DNA from: Cyclina sinensis
Lineage: Eukaryota > Mollusca > Bivalvia > Venerida > Veneridae
Reading direction: 5' to 3'
NCBI GenBank assembly: GCA_012932295.1
Contig: JAAONU010000001.1
Span: 43,683,134-43,747,133 of the forward strand
DNA: 64,000 nt
The position numbers were made by a program, and so were the translations under genes. This document shows, piece by piece, positions 1 to 13,100 of this stretch. The number at the start of each line of letters is the position of its first letter. The first letter of the stretch is position 1. The notes below the pieces were generated by a model, which saw only the letters and a list, made by a program, of their open reading frames with translations, searched no databases and was not told the DNA's origin.

Positions 1-243
1 TATTACGTACCTGTATTAATTCAGGTCAACATTACTACTACTGAGTTTGTTTTTCTACTTTACTTTCATATATTCTGAAGCATAATCAAAGATGCATTTG
101 AATATAATATAAAATAATGATTTGAAATTTTAAGAGATCTACATGCCATGTTTAACATTCAAGTTAGTTTAATCTTTCCAGTAGATTTCAGCAAATACAC
201 CTGTTATTAAGTGAAAGTCATCAGTTGATTATCTTATTTACAG

Positions 244-1703
244 ATAATTGGAACAATTCCAGGGTGTTGTATTGTAGGTATAGCAGATAAAGGGGACTCC
301 AACACCACTGTAACAGGTATGTACAGTTATGCTTTGAAAACTTTAAATTGAAAACAAATATTTTGTAAAGAGGTACTTTTGTGTAATATACAGTATAACA
401 TAATCTACTGTTGGTTTTTCATAATCAGAGTTGAAAATATAAAAAATGGCAGATCAGAAGTAATATCTAAATACTGAATTTGCTTTAATTGCATAAGTGT
501 ACTAAAAATGCAGAATTATTGTTCTTATATTTCAGAAGACAGAACCAATTTACTGGATAGAACAGGTGGGTTTTAACATATTACAAGTAAGTCATATATA
601 GATTATATTGCACGAAGTAGGAACTATATATATAGAAGACTTTCATTTATTACTTAGTGCATGAGTCCATTACAATGTGTTTTTTAACAGTTTATTGAAA
701 AATATCTTAATTTCAGACGATGAAAGATACTTTGCCCATGCTATTGACAACCTGCTTAATGAATCAGCATCACAGACTAATTCTTTAGAAAAATGCAAAG
801 GTATGTTAATTTTGTGTAATTTATTATATTGTCAGTGTTAACAAGATGAAAACGAAGCCTGCCTTCAAATGTATTTAAATAACTTAGAATACATAAGTTG
901 GATTGAAACTGCATGGACGTACATTATTCCATGATTTTTTTTCAAAATTGCATGCATTTGAAAAAACACTTCTTTCATTTACACAAAACAGATGGCAATT
1001 GTCAGGTATAAAATTTTCATTTTATGTTATTTGACATTTGAGCATAACCAAATAACTAAGTGGAAAAGACACTAACATAAACATACATTTTAAAAGAATG
1101 TAGATAAATTTGTTTTGGTAAGACATTTTCCTTTACTTTTATATTGAAGCTAAGACAGACACTAACAGAAAGATGAAGAAAGGAAGAGGTAGGTTTAAAC
1201 AATACACTATGCATATTTGTAAATAAACACTTAGTTCTTCAGTTTGTATGATATTAAAGTAAAATGGTACATACTTAAAAACTTTGAATTTTTCTCCAAA
1301 GCTTGTATTAGGTCAGAGATTTTTACATGTCAGATAAATTATTTATACTGTGTTTGCAATTCTTTTGCTATTTAATGCTGAATTCGGATAGATATAAAAT
1401 AAGTATTTAATAAAACATTACACTTGTTATTGTTGCTTTTGTACATTTGATGTGTACTCAACATTATGCAACAGTTAATTAGTAACACTTAGTCATGCTA
1501 TGAAATAAAATAATGTTAGTGTACATTCTGTGTTTATTTTTTCAGTTTTAACATTCATCCAAGCTTGTGCCAGATTTTCAGACTATGTCCTGCTGTCTTT
1601 CAATTTGTTTTTATCCCACATAATTTTATTATTTATTATGTGTGGCACTCCCCAGAAACATTACTGGGTTCAGGCAGATAGCAAAAGTGTTACATATGGC
1701 TGA
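244..1703 (+). CDS. 3' end of an unrecognised spliced gene (five exons, 5' end outside window)
   Basis: Five exons fit together: 244-316, 536-565, 717-800, 1150-1188 and 1546-1703. Each is flanked by AG at the 5' side and the first four by GT (gtatgt, gtgggt, gtatgt, gtaggt) at the 3' side. Every junction is phase 1, and the joined frame is open from 244 to a TGA at 1701-1703. The visible tail is about 128 residues: a Cys/Gly-containing stretch, a small acidic part (DDERYFAHAIDNLLNES), a Lys-rich part (RKMKKGR) and a last exon with a hydrophobic segment (SHIILLFIMCG) that could cross a membrane. Two AATAAA signals follow at 1764 and 1775. I do not recognise the family. All-phase-1 small exons are typical of genes built from repeated or shuffled cassettes. 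The last exon could be an alternative end; the earlier exons are firmer. Confidence 0.55.
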
Positions 1704-1763
1704 ACATATGGACTGAAGGAGACCAAGACTTAATCTCCAACCTTTGTCAGGGAGATACTGTGA

Positions 1764-1780
1764 AATAAATCAAGAATAAA
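1764..1780 (+). terminator. Paired polyadenylation signals
   Basis: AATAAA occurs at 1764-1769 and again at 1775-1780, about 60-80 nt after the TGA at 1701. This fits a short 3' UTR for the plus-strand gene at the left edge. Confidence 0.5.
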
Positions 1781-2573
1781 CTTGCATCTAGTTTTGAGGC
1801 ATTTTGGAGGTATTTTAAATACATGTTAGAGATATTAACTACTGAAGGCATGTAATTGAAATATGGGACATTACAAAGTTATGGTTACTGAATATTGAAA
1901 TTCATCTACATGTCCTATAACAGTGAATGAACTAAACAAACTTACAAAACCTTATATTCTGGACAAGAATTACTTGAAAACAGAGGATTGTAATATAATT
2001 TGGTGAATTTTAATACATACAAACCAGACACATGTAGGCATTCTGGTAAAATATATTTCAAATCATTACATGGAACTTTTGCAGTAAAGACAAATTTATA
2101 ACATGAGAAAGAGGATGCACAATTACATCAGCCCTGTCAACAATAAACCAGGCTGAAATGCCATCAAGTCCAGTAGCCATTTTTTAACTTAAATTCTTTA
2201 AACATTTAAGAACTCTTCTTTCAGAAACAATGGAAAACAAGTAACTGTTTGGAAGAATACCTTTTCTTGAATAAAATTTTTCAATAAAATATTTTCCAAA
2301 CTTTAAAGAAGGACAAGATAATTTTAAAACAAGTTTAGATGCAACAGTGGTATAAAACTGATTAAAACTTTTTGCAACTTACATGTTGCAATAAAATATT
2401 CTTTCTTAGCTTTTTTTATCATCCATTGTTTTGTTTCTTAGATCTTTAAAATTTTCATAATTCACATCAGATCGATCAGCTTTGAAATTATAACATGCTT
2501 TGTTTCTTTCATTTATACATTGTAACACCTCCTGGCTAATCCATGGCTCAGAGTATTGTGTGAAGCTTGCCTT
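1781..2573. other. Intergenic stretch, no gene seen
   Basis: AT-rich DNA between two convergent genes (the unknown plus-strand gene and the minus-strand HARBI1-like gene). I see no open frame with coding character, no repeat boundary and no RNA gene here. The 3' UTR of the HARBI1-like transcript would lie in its right part. Confidence 0.5.
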
Positions 2574-3776
2574 CTACGTTTCAAACAGCTGAATTATAGA
2601 GCGTTGTCTCTCTCTACCGCTTCTGTCACTGCTTGCCACTGAGTCAGGTACATGTAGTTCTGTTTCCTCAATAACAGGGTCTAGTAGAGGAATACATCTT
2701 TTGAGGCATAAATTGTGAAGTTTTGTGCAGGCTGATATCACCTGACAGCATTTGTATGGTTTAAAGAGAAGGGTTCCACCACTCTTATGAAGGCACCTAT
2801 AAATAATTAAATTGAAACAGGCTTATGTCAGACCAGAACTGATAAGCTACAGAAGAGTTACTTTTTAATTAAGTTTCTGTATGAAAATGTTCAGCTCAGG
2901 AAAGTTGAAACTGTGGTGTTTACAGGTTAAAATGTTGATGTTAGGCAATGCATGACAGATTCTCATTTCAGCTTAAAAATGTATTATTTTTACTCTTCCA
3001 GTATCAACAAAATATAATTACTGGTACAAGCCTCTTCAGCACTGAACAAATATTCTGTTTTTTAGGGAAAATAATTTTCTAAGCATATATACCTGAAACG
3101 GGACTTCAGTACACCAAATGCTTTTTCAACAGCTATTCTGCCTAATGAATGACGCTTGTTGTACATTTCTTCAGCTTCACTAGAAGGGTTCAACAGAGGG
3201 GTCATGAGATAGGTTCGTAAGGGATATCCACTGTCTCCCAAAAAGTAGCCTACATTACTTTGCTCAAGGTATGTCTGCAATAAATATTGTCTCAAAGTCA
3301 TCAACATTATGTGAGTAAAATTTGATTGTAATACAACATATATATTGGCACTAAATGCATACCTATTGTGCTCATAGAACATAAAGATATAGTTCTTAAG
3401 TAAATATTTCAAACTGATTCTTTTTATCATAAACCACCATGCTGAAATTGAATTTACACCCTTTGTGGAGCATTAAGGGTAATTATGTTTGAAAAAGCTA
3501 TTTCCTGTTTCTTGTAAATTTAAAATTATGATAGTGTGTTCACACTTTTTATAACCCCCTCCCTCAATAACGAACGAATCCTTTGACCCACAGTCTTCAT
3601 ATTTGGTGTGGAGGTTCTAGTTTGTACTGCAATAGAAAGGCTTCCCTATCCTTTAATCAAAACAGTACAATAGTTGACTGTCTTAAAAGCTTATGTACAG
3701 TACCTTCAATGAACAACTGTCAAATATGAAGGCATCATGCTGTGAACCTGGCCAGTTTGCTAAAACATCTAAGAAT
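2574..3776 (-). CDS. HARBI1-like (PIF/Harbinger) nuclease, partial, three exons
   Basis: Three minus-strand exons join in frame: 3776-3704, 3274-3093 and 2796-2574 (TAG stop at 2576-2574). Splice sites are cag/GTAC, cag/GTAT and tag, with phases 1, 0 and 2. Exon one reads ...[18 protein letters not shown], the conserved WPGSxHD region. Exon two carries the second catalytic Asp ([15 protein letters not shown]), the NP...EEMYNKRH segment and the catalytic Glu ([13 protein letters not shown]). Exon three gives the C-terminal SGGTLLF...ACTKLHNLC block. PIF/Harbinger nucleases cut DNA with a DDE triad; vertebrate HARBI1 is a domesticated relative. The first Asp (DGTH-type motif) was not found in the next 6 kb upstream, so the copy is truncated or its 5' exons are distant. 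No stop or frameshift breaks the visible 159 codons. It may be a host gene, a recent intron-bearing element or a young remnant. Confidence 0.8.
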
Positions 3777-3929
3777 CTGCAAGTTAAAATAAATTACAAT
3801 AAATGTTAGTCTTGGTTTTAAAATAAGCAATAGTCTGAATGATAAATTCACATACGGTATAGAATAGATGTTTGGCAATGTAAGAGTTATGTATCATTCC
3901 TTGTAATAAAGATGAGAAAAAGTTTCACA

Positions 3930-4440
3930 AAACATAACCTGTCACTGAAAGATGGCTATGCCATAAAAGTGGTGCTTTGACTTTTGACTCCAGATGACCC
4001 ATATTGAAACCAGTTCTAGAAATCATTGAAACAACCTTTCAGACAAATTTTCAGGATATTTGGACTGAAAAATTAGCCTCTATAGCATTAAAAAAGATTT
4101 TCTATTTTTGGGGCTCTGTTACCTAGTTTCTGAACCAAGATGACCAATATTCTAACCTGAGCTAGAAATCATTGAATCAACCTTTCTGACAAATTTCCAG
4201 GATATTTGAACTGAACAAGAACTGTCACTGTAAGATGACAATCCCCCTGAAGTGGTGCTTTGACTTTGAGCTGAGGACTAGTCATTCAAGGGTCAAGGTC
4301 GAATTGATTCTACTAAGGAGGCAATGCTAAAGCTTTTGGACTATTGGATCATCAAGGTAAAGGTCATTCAAGGGTCAAGGTCAAATAGATATAGGTCAGT
4401 GGGATTTTCCCTGATACCTATTGTCCTCTTAACGTCAGAA
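3930..4440. repeat. Dispersed repeat fragments ('aagaactgtcactgtaagatgac' type)
   Basis: The stretch contains 'tgtcactgaaagatg...gtggtgctttgac' at about 3942 and 'aagaactgtcactgtaagat' at about 4216, each followed by a similar block and by 'cattcaagggtcaagg' motifs. The same words occur at 18640 and in the 48-bp minisatellite at 32.3 kb, which marks a dispersed family. There is no coding content. Confidence 0.55.
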
Positions 4441-7400
4441 GTGATACAAGACCTGGGCAAAATCCCTTTTAACACTTTTTAACATTAATACTTTTTTTTT
4501 TTGCAGATCATTTATGTACCATTACTTACATTTATCATACATTAAATTTATGCCCTACAACATATAGGAAATATTTACAGGAGGCAATAGTGAGACAAGA
4601 ATTCATTAACACTGTCCATCAAGTATTATAATTACATGTATCACTGTTACCTCATTTTACTGTCCACAACACCTTGAACATTTATAGGTTCAATAGAAAA
4701 GTATTGGTTTATGTCATAAACGAAATGGAATATGAAACTTGATAATTATATCCTGGTGTAGATACTAGTCAGTATGACTTGTTTATTTTTTGGGGCTTCG
4801 TTTGTGTTTTCAGGATAGCTAGATAGGTTTTTGAACTTAGGGTGGACGCTAAACGAAAAAACAATTTGGTATGGCCTTATTAATTATTGACTCTACGTGT
4901 AGCAATGGGGGACATTTGTGGATTATATATTGTCCCCGAAATAGCACTAGTATATTTCTGATATAAAATCTAAAACAAGAAACTAAAGGCAGACTTTAAG
5001 ATAAAAAAATCGGTCCTATTTAATGTTCTTTTCTTGGTTATTGCATTGACCGGAACAATGGTCAATGGTCTTAGCTCTCATAGCATCCCAAGAAGCTTTA
5101 AAATGACAACTCAACACAAAATTCAGTGTAGCATTTTTTGTATTTTAATTTTTCATCGCTTTTCTGCCAACTAATCAAATACATGTCCTAGTAAACATGT
5201 ACAATAAAATTTCACATCAAATCATACGTGTATATGTAAGAATGACAAAACCAAAGCAGATATCTGTAATGTCAACAGTTTTATACAGAAACTGCAGACT
5301 TTGTTTTCATTTTCCTTACACCAAAAATCGTCTTTCAAATCAAGACTGTCCCAAGTTGACTTCACATTAAAATGTAACTACCTCTTCAATTTAAAGAATT
5401 TATCTTATGATCTTATCCAAACCAAAGGTTAATGATATCTGATTAGTTCTAAACAGATGGCCACATGTCCTGAAAGGGTTCTACTTGCTGACCATTTATC
5501 AAAGGCTCTAAGGGAAATGAGATTAACAGAAAAGTTTCATTTATATATCATTTTCAACAAATCCAAGTCTGTTGTGATTAAACTTAAAAAACATATCTTT
5601 TACTGTACAAAACTGCCACATGTACAAGAATGGTGCAAAACATTAACACATACTCAACAACTGAGAGTTAAATCTTGTTCTACATTTCTTTGATGTGTAG
5701 TAAAAAGCTGTAATCTTCCTTTTAACTCATACATACAGATCGCTGCCACCATTGGTAAAAATTAGCTAACTACTAGCTATGTGTACATGTAACTTCTTGT
5801 AAAAATTATATAAATTATTCTTTGTCTTATTCTTTGTATAGTTCTAAACTCTGGTCAAGTTTAAAATATTTGGATGTAATAAAACTGGAGAAAATCACCT
5901 TGGAATGAAATCTTAACATTTTGTTTATTCACTCTAAATTTACCTGGTGGCAGTAATTACAGTGTTTAAGGGAGGTAACTGTTATATGAAGTTTGTAAAA
6001 TGGTAATATCTTAGCCATCTCCTGAACTAATATTCAACATTTTCTTTAAAGTAATTATGATTGGCTTATTATAATATTACATTTGCTAAGCTGATAAATG
6101 AATTTGGGGGAAAAAATGAGAAAAAAGTCACTGCAGTGCATTAATTCATTTCTAATGAGAATGAAATTTCACAGAATTATACAAGTAAAATTGCACATAA
6201 AATCAAGACTACAAAGCAAACAGAATCACAAGAGGTAGGCCTGCCATGTGGTTACCATGTGTAATAAACAGCACTACATGTATAATGAACAATGTATAAT
6301 GAACAATGTCTATGATAAACATGCTCGAAGTGAACAGATAGTGCACTGTGCAAGTGGGTCAGACAGTCTTTTAAATTTACCATCCTTAAAGTTTGGTAAC
6401 CAAACCCCTTCACACATCAGCAAATACCAACCCTTTAAGAGGGCTCACAAGTGGCTGGGATCAACTCGAAGGTTTTAAATCTTTCTGATTTTATAGTAGT
6501 TAACAATTCACAATTTTAAAGCACTTGACCAAAAAAAATCATTCTGAAGAAAAGATATATTCAGAGACATTGCAAAGAATGTGTTGTGTTCAAGGCTAGC
6601 TTAAAAACCAAAGAAAAAACTGCTGGGTGCTTTTTTCACATTTAAAAAATCACCCACTTACATACTATCAGATAATGATTCAATGTAATGTTGGAAGTCA
6701 GAGCTAGAGTGTTTATTCTTTTGTATATCAAAACTTTATGTATTTATAAATGGTTAAATAAATTTAAGGCTTTTACCTATTAGTAAGAAAACAAATTTCC
6801 AATCACCACCATTGGTAAAAATTGACTATAATATTTCTATATTGCTCATCTGAATTGTATGAAAGCTTAAAAATAAACTCTCATATTCAGAAGTGCTAAT
6901 AATTGAACAGAGTTTCACAAGTTCAATATGATAAAAGTTTAACCAAAAAAATAGCTAAACATTTTTGGTGACTAAATGAGATTTAGTAATTACGTATGTT
7001 TTTGATATTTTTAAACACTTTTATGAAGATTGTAACTCTTTAGATCTTGGGACTCTGAGAATGAATCCAAGCTGGATTTAAACTTTAAGGTTTACCAGTA
7101 CCTTCAAAACCTATTGAAATATTTGCGCAGTCCAAGTTCTGACTCCAACTCTGCTAAACTATCTACCTACATAACATTTAAAATAACAAAAATTACAAAT
7201 GACTGCCATGATACAAAATGTAAAATCAGGAATGAGTGGATTTCCCGAAAACTCGAAAGTAAATCTGATTCATACAGAGTATGCTGAACTAGACCGATAC
7301 TGAATGAACTTCATTCCCTTTACAAAATTATCAGTCCTTTAAGAATAATGCCCATACTCGGTGAGAAAAATAATTCCTGAAACATAGGTCTCTCTCAAAC

Positions 7401-10159
7401 ACATTCTGAATGCTTTTATGCTTGAGATCTATAGATACATAGGTCTAACTGCGAAAAATTTACATCTTTCAATTTATTATCCTCCTATCTAAGGCATACA
7501 ACTGTGTTAATAAAGTAAAGCATAATATAGTGAAGTTATTTCAACATGACAAAACTCTTGGCAATAGCCTAACACATAGAATCTGAGTTTTGAGATCTCT
7601 AGTGTCATCTTTGTATTCTTCAGTCAGGACAACCCATAGTTTTCTCAGGTATTTACATGAACATCTCAAAATTTTCAAATGCTTGTAATGAAAGCCTCAA
7701 ATAACCAAATTGCTTGGAAAACTCAAATATTAATTGTGTATCTAACATTCCTCGCAACTCATTCTTGTATTCAATGATGCCAACATAAAAAGAACATCAA
7801 AAATTATGTCTATCAAAATATAAATTAGCACACTCCAAAACTTACTTCATGAATATCGGTAAACATATATCTCTTCTTTTATATCATGAACTTTAGATAA
7901 AAAAATAAGTATTTGTAACAGAATTTTAGCTAAAAAATGATCCATATTTCTATTTTAAATATATGTCATTTAGGCAGTTGCAAAAATTCTACTCCATACA
8001 AATACAGAATTAAGAATCCTTTTTTCTTCGTTTAGCAGAAAATATGTCTAAACTCAACTGAAAATGGTCTTGAAAGGTAATTCCTTTAAAACAACCTCTG
8101 AGCCTCACTATGAATAAAAGGCCATTCCTGCTGTAAATGTATAGACAACAACTAAGGAGGAAATAAGCATGCCGAAAATTTCATACAGGACAATAAATCC
8201 TAAAAGTAATGCTTATACTGCCCTAGTTTATCAGAAATGTCTGCTCCATTAGTACAATACATACAAACTGTAATTTGCACAACAACGCAGCATAAACCTT
8301 TTAAAACCATCACTGAGAAAACTTTGGAATTCTTTTAAAAATGTACAACTTCATATGTACAATTTTATCAACGAAATATACTCATATGAAAACACAACAT
8401 TGAAAATGAGAATGCAAAAATAAATAAAATGTTAAAACTACATTTGGATCAGTTACAATTTAACAAATTTTGAATAATTTACACATTCTCAATGTCCCAA
8501 CTGCCTGTACCTGTACAATAATTTGTAATCTATTCTGCATGATCAGAATTCAGACCATTCATCAAATTACACCCTTACACCCAACCCCACCCCAAAATTC
8601 TTTGAACTCCATTCCATGACAAAAACCGATTTTCAAATCCTGATCTAACCAATCTTAACCCATGAGAAATAGTATAAGAATACTGTTTTTACATGTCCAA
8701 CAGAATGACAGTTATTCAAAAATTACGGTTAACAGACCTTTTTAGATGCTACGACCTGAAATTCCTTAGAATGTGAGACTGAACTATGGAGACCAAATTT
8801 TGATAAGAGGAACCTGGTTTTGTAGCCATAAATCACATTCATAGAGACAATTAGTTCTTGGCCAAGAAATATTCCATTTGCCAAAACTTTTTTTCTCTGA
8901 AAAAACAATACAATGTTTTCTTTCATTACATAACTGACATCTGTTGCAGTTATCTATTCGATAGTAATAACTCAAGAGTCTTAACAATACTTATTGTTAC
9001 AGAATGATTCATCATACTTACACTTACACCTGGGTCAACAAGAAATGTTATGAATCATTAAGCATTGCAAAGCACTTAGATTTTAATGACACCATTTATA
9101 TCAAGTATCATCACTTATTTTGTGCACCATGCACAGGCAACTGGGACTTACCACCACCAGTGACAGCCAGGAAATTTGTGAAATTGTAATAATCCACTAG
9201 CCTTCCTCCTTACAACTACCTATACAAGAATTTTATATTTTGCAGATTCACATTTCAAAATGAGACAGTATTTTTGTACCATGTTACATTTGTATCATGT
9301 TTTTACAAGGTGCATGAGTACTACATACAGATCACAGTAATTATTCATCTACTCTACTTCACCCTTTGAAATCTAAGATTCTACAAGTGACTAGAACCTC
9401 CTTATAATATCATTCTGCAGTTTGAGTCCTACTGAACCATCATTTACATGTAATTCTATTCACAGCCATATGCTATATGTGGAACTAAAACTTACCTTGC
9501 AATAATGTTGTCTCTTCCTATATGCCTTTATTTCTTATGAAATATTTTTACTTAGGCCCACATCGAAAGTAAATTAAAGGAATACTTCTAAATGTATTAA
9601 ACTGAGATACATCTGCAAGAAGTCTTTAACAACCTTGTTTTAATATTTCTTTACAATCATTACAACCTTTGTCTAAAACATTTTTTCATTCTGGTAGCCA
9701 TGGTTACCAAGTAACGTTCCCTATTCCGATTTTTTCCTGTAACTTAACAGCAAATACATTCATGCCCTACATTTCTGGTTCAGGCACTAACAACATTTTT
9801 GTGTCATTCCACTATTTGAAAAACATCGAGTTTTTCTACTTCTCCTTATTCTGCTGTCACAAATTTTAAGACAGCGCAAATTTGGACTTGCCGACTGGCA
9901 GCTTGTATTAACTGGCAGTTCATGATTAAATGGTGCAATGGTCTGTTCACAGACATTTTCAAATACAATAACAACACTTAAAATCAATTCCTTCCACCAT
10001 CAAAACAAAACAACAAGAGTATTTTTCAAAGCAACACTGGTCAAAATCTCATCATTCCTGTCGAAAAATAATGAATATCATGTGAATGTGTTGAAGCTCC
10101 GTAGATCAAGTATCCATTGGATTATACTGATGACATGTCAATGGCTAAAAATGGCACAA
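4441..10159. other. Long gene-poor stretch downstream of NDE1
   Basis: No protein-coding exon can be supported. The open frames present (for example the 78-codon frame at 5457-5693) have no recognisable family and no splice context. Part of the interval next to 10160 should be the 3' UTR of the minus-strand NDE1 transcript. A minus-strand AATAAA lies at 9532-9527, about 630 nt after the NDE1 stop, and is a reasonable candidate end. A strong minus-strand donor (GCAAG/GTAAGT) near 9491 could mark an alternative 3' exon, but I cannot show one. Confidence 0.45.
9527..9532 (-). terminator. Candidate polyadenylation signal for NDE1
   Basis: AATAAA on the minus strand, about 630 nt past the NDE1 stop codon at 10160. 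It is the first such hexamer I found downstream of the stop. AT-rich sequence makes chance matches common. Confidence 0.3.
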
Positions 10160-13100
10160 TTACACAGGTATCTTTACGTTTGGTTGTGGGTGCACCACTG
10201 CCGCTCTAGTCATTCTTTTGGTCCTAAAATATAAAACAAAATCTGTTTTACACAGACATGTACACAATCATGGGTTTCACATGAAGTAGCATAGAACAAA
10301 ACATATAAGAACTTGTAATAAATATCTCAACTAAATGTAAAACAGCATCTATGTTGTTCAAATGATGAAATGTTAGTATAACAAAGAAAGAAATGATTTC
10401 ATTTTATCTATGCTATTGATTAATGTAAAAAAGAAAATAAGACCTTCTATGTCTAGGTTATGGCTTTAATATCACGGCTATATGACAATGTAGAGTTATG
10501 AAAATGAAGTATATGATAAAATCATATGAAATTATTATCTTACTACTGTCTTACAGAAATTGCTGTTGAAATGTCATGCACTTATTCAAAAAACCATTTT
10601 TCATGTTTCAAGGTTGTAAAGCAATAAATCTAAACATGCTTTTCCAAATAACAAACTCTCTAAGTGACTGCATTCAGAGTTCTTACAATAGTGCTGTTAG
10701 TCACATGCTAATGACTGGCAATCCTATATCCCAATGGTCCCCTGGTTGTCTAGTGGAAAGTTATAATTTTACCAAGTAGATTAAGTATTGTTACTGAAAA
10801 TATTTATGATACAGTGATGCACAACACAACCAGTAATTACACTGGAGATTTTTCTGCATCACAGGCATAGACATATTTAAATGCTATTAAAATGTACCAA
10901 TATAAGAACTTTAAATGCAGCCAGTATCTTGCACTTCACATGCTATGAAAACAATATCAAGTCAAGGGTACAACAAGTATGATAATTTGCCTACTTATAA
11001 CTTCAACTAATACAGGCAGGAAGAACAAAACATTTTTATACAACATTCATCAGCCCTATGCAACATCAGGTCAACTTTGTTAAAGCCTTTTTTTAGCAAG
11101 TAGTCAAGTCGTTTGAAATCCACTTATTTCAAAGTGAACTCCTTAAAAATCTGTATTTTTTTATTGGAAATGTAAGAAATGGGAAATTTAAGCCTGATAC
11201 AAATCAGGAAATTATAGGACATTGTCTACCACTTGGACTTAAGTGGACTGAGGCTAGCTGTGTGTGTGGTTTGACTGTCAATCTATTCCTAAGAGCAGGA
11301 AAGTTGTGAGTAAAATACTTTAAACCTTCTTGAAATATCATCATTGTGTAATAGGATTAAAACTGTACCATAGTATTTGTAACTAGAAATGGGTTTTTGA
11401 TTGAACAAAAACATATGTCTCCCCCCAGCCAGTTGCTGCAGGTTGTATTGAGTCAGACGATTGTAAAATTTGACATTTAACCTCAAAGTGTGATCTTGAC
11501 CTTGAGGCACCACACCCGCAAAGTGGGTTCTGCACGTCGCCTTGATGAGGTGAACATCTGACCCAAGTTTCATAAAAATCCTTCAAGGGCTTTGGAAGAT
11601 ACAGAGCGGACACGATTTTGTGGCATCTGACATTTAACCTCCAAGTGTGACCTTGACCTTGAGACACCACACCCGCAAAGTGGGTTCTGCACGTCGCCTT
11701 GATGAGGTAAACATCTAACCTAAGTTTCATAAAAATCCTTCAAGGGCTTTGGAAGATACAGAGCGGACACGATTTTGTGACGGACAGACAGACGGACGGA
11801 TGGACGGACTGACAACCGGGGGAAAAACAATATGTCTCCCCCATTTTTGGGGGGAGACATAATGAGCAAAGTTTTGCTGCTGGACAAAACTGTATCTATT
11901 ATACTTAAAGAAACAAATGTAAAATTGTATCATGTGTTGTGGTGCATTACCTGAGACAGCTTGAATATGTTATTATGTACATTAAATAGCTTAACATAAT
12001 ATTGGCAGAACTCATAATATGTAGCTGATGTCACTGGAGTATTTTCAAATCAAAACAAGAAGTCACTTCAAAGAGACAAAAACTTATCCCTTTTTTTTCT
12101 TAAAGTTCTTGAGTAAAACCAAACAAAACAGAGACAACACTTAAATAAATAGAATAAGAAGAAATCAGACACATATTAAGCATGTAGCCAATTTCATTCT
12201 CTCTTACCCTTTCTTATAACTTCTGCAGCAATTAGTCAGAAAGGAAGGGTTACAGAATTAAAGACGACATCTAAACACATATTTTTCCTCTCCAAATCAC
12301 AAAAACTACCCTGTGAAGAATTGTGCTGTTCTGAAAATATGTGGTATTTCAGAATGGTTTTTAAAATATTGTGTGATTTTAACAATCCATTCACTTGACA
12401 GACTAAACCATGTTGCCTTCACAAAATGTCTTTACATACAGTAAACTGCAAACTAAAAGCTACAACTACTGAGCAAACTGAATGGTTCTGAGATGCTTAA
12501 CAATAACTGTGTCAGTATCCATGTACCTGTTCTCCTCATTAAATCCTTAAAGCTCCCTTCAATTCAATAGTAAGCAAAAGTTGGGAGAGAGGCAGTTTCA
12601 TATATAACAATTTCTTTGCTAAAAAAAACTATTTTCCAATGACCAAACAGTTCAAAGAAGAAGCTTTACAAGCATTTGGAAAGGAATAAAAACACTAAAA
12701 GCAACCACTGCTTCAAATACAAAGAACCAACAGTTTAAAGCGGGCACTTTTTTCAAAACAAGGGCCACAACTCCTATGAGAATATCAACATGAAAAGTAT
12801 GTTTATGCACTAAGACAGTGAAAATAAAAATTAATGAACATCAAGTGATGATAGGTCTGAAATAAGCTTTTGGGATATACACTCAGACTGGCAGTATGCA
12901 CTAACATTTCATCTATCCATGTTGTAGGGGAAAAAATCAAGTTGTCTTAATTTTCTTTCTCTGTATCATACAGACAAGAGAATGTGGTATGTTTACATGA
13001 TTAATGGATAAAACAACAGGTTGTTTATATAAAATAAGATGTAAGAAAATTACTCAATAAAACAACACAATTCCATCTGATGCCAAATGACTCATAACTT

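Noticed and set aside
5457..5693. 78-codon plus-strand frame (MATCPERVLLADHLSK...)
   Set aside because: No recognisable family, no partner exon and no coding context; frames of this length occur by chance in 64 kb.
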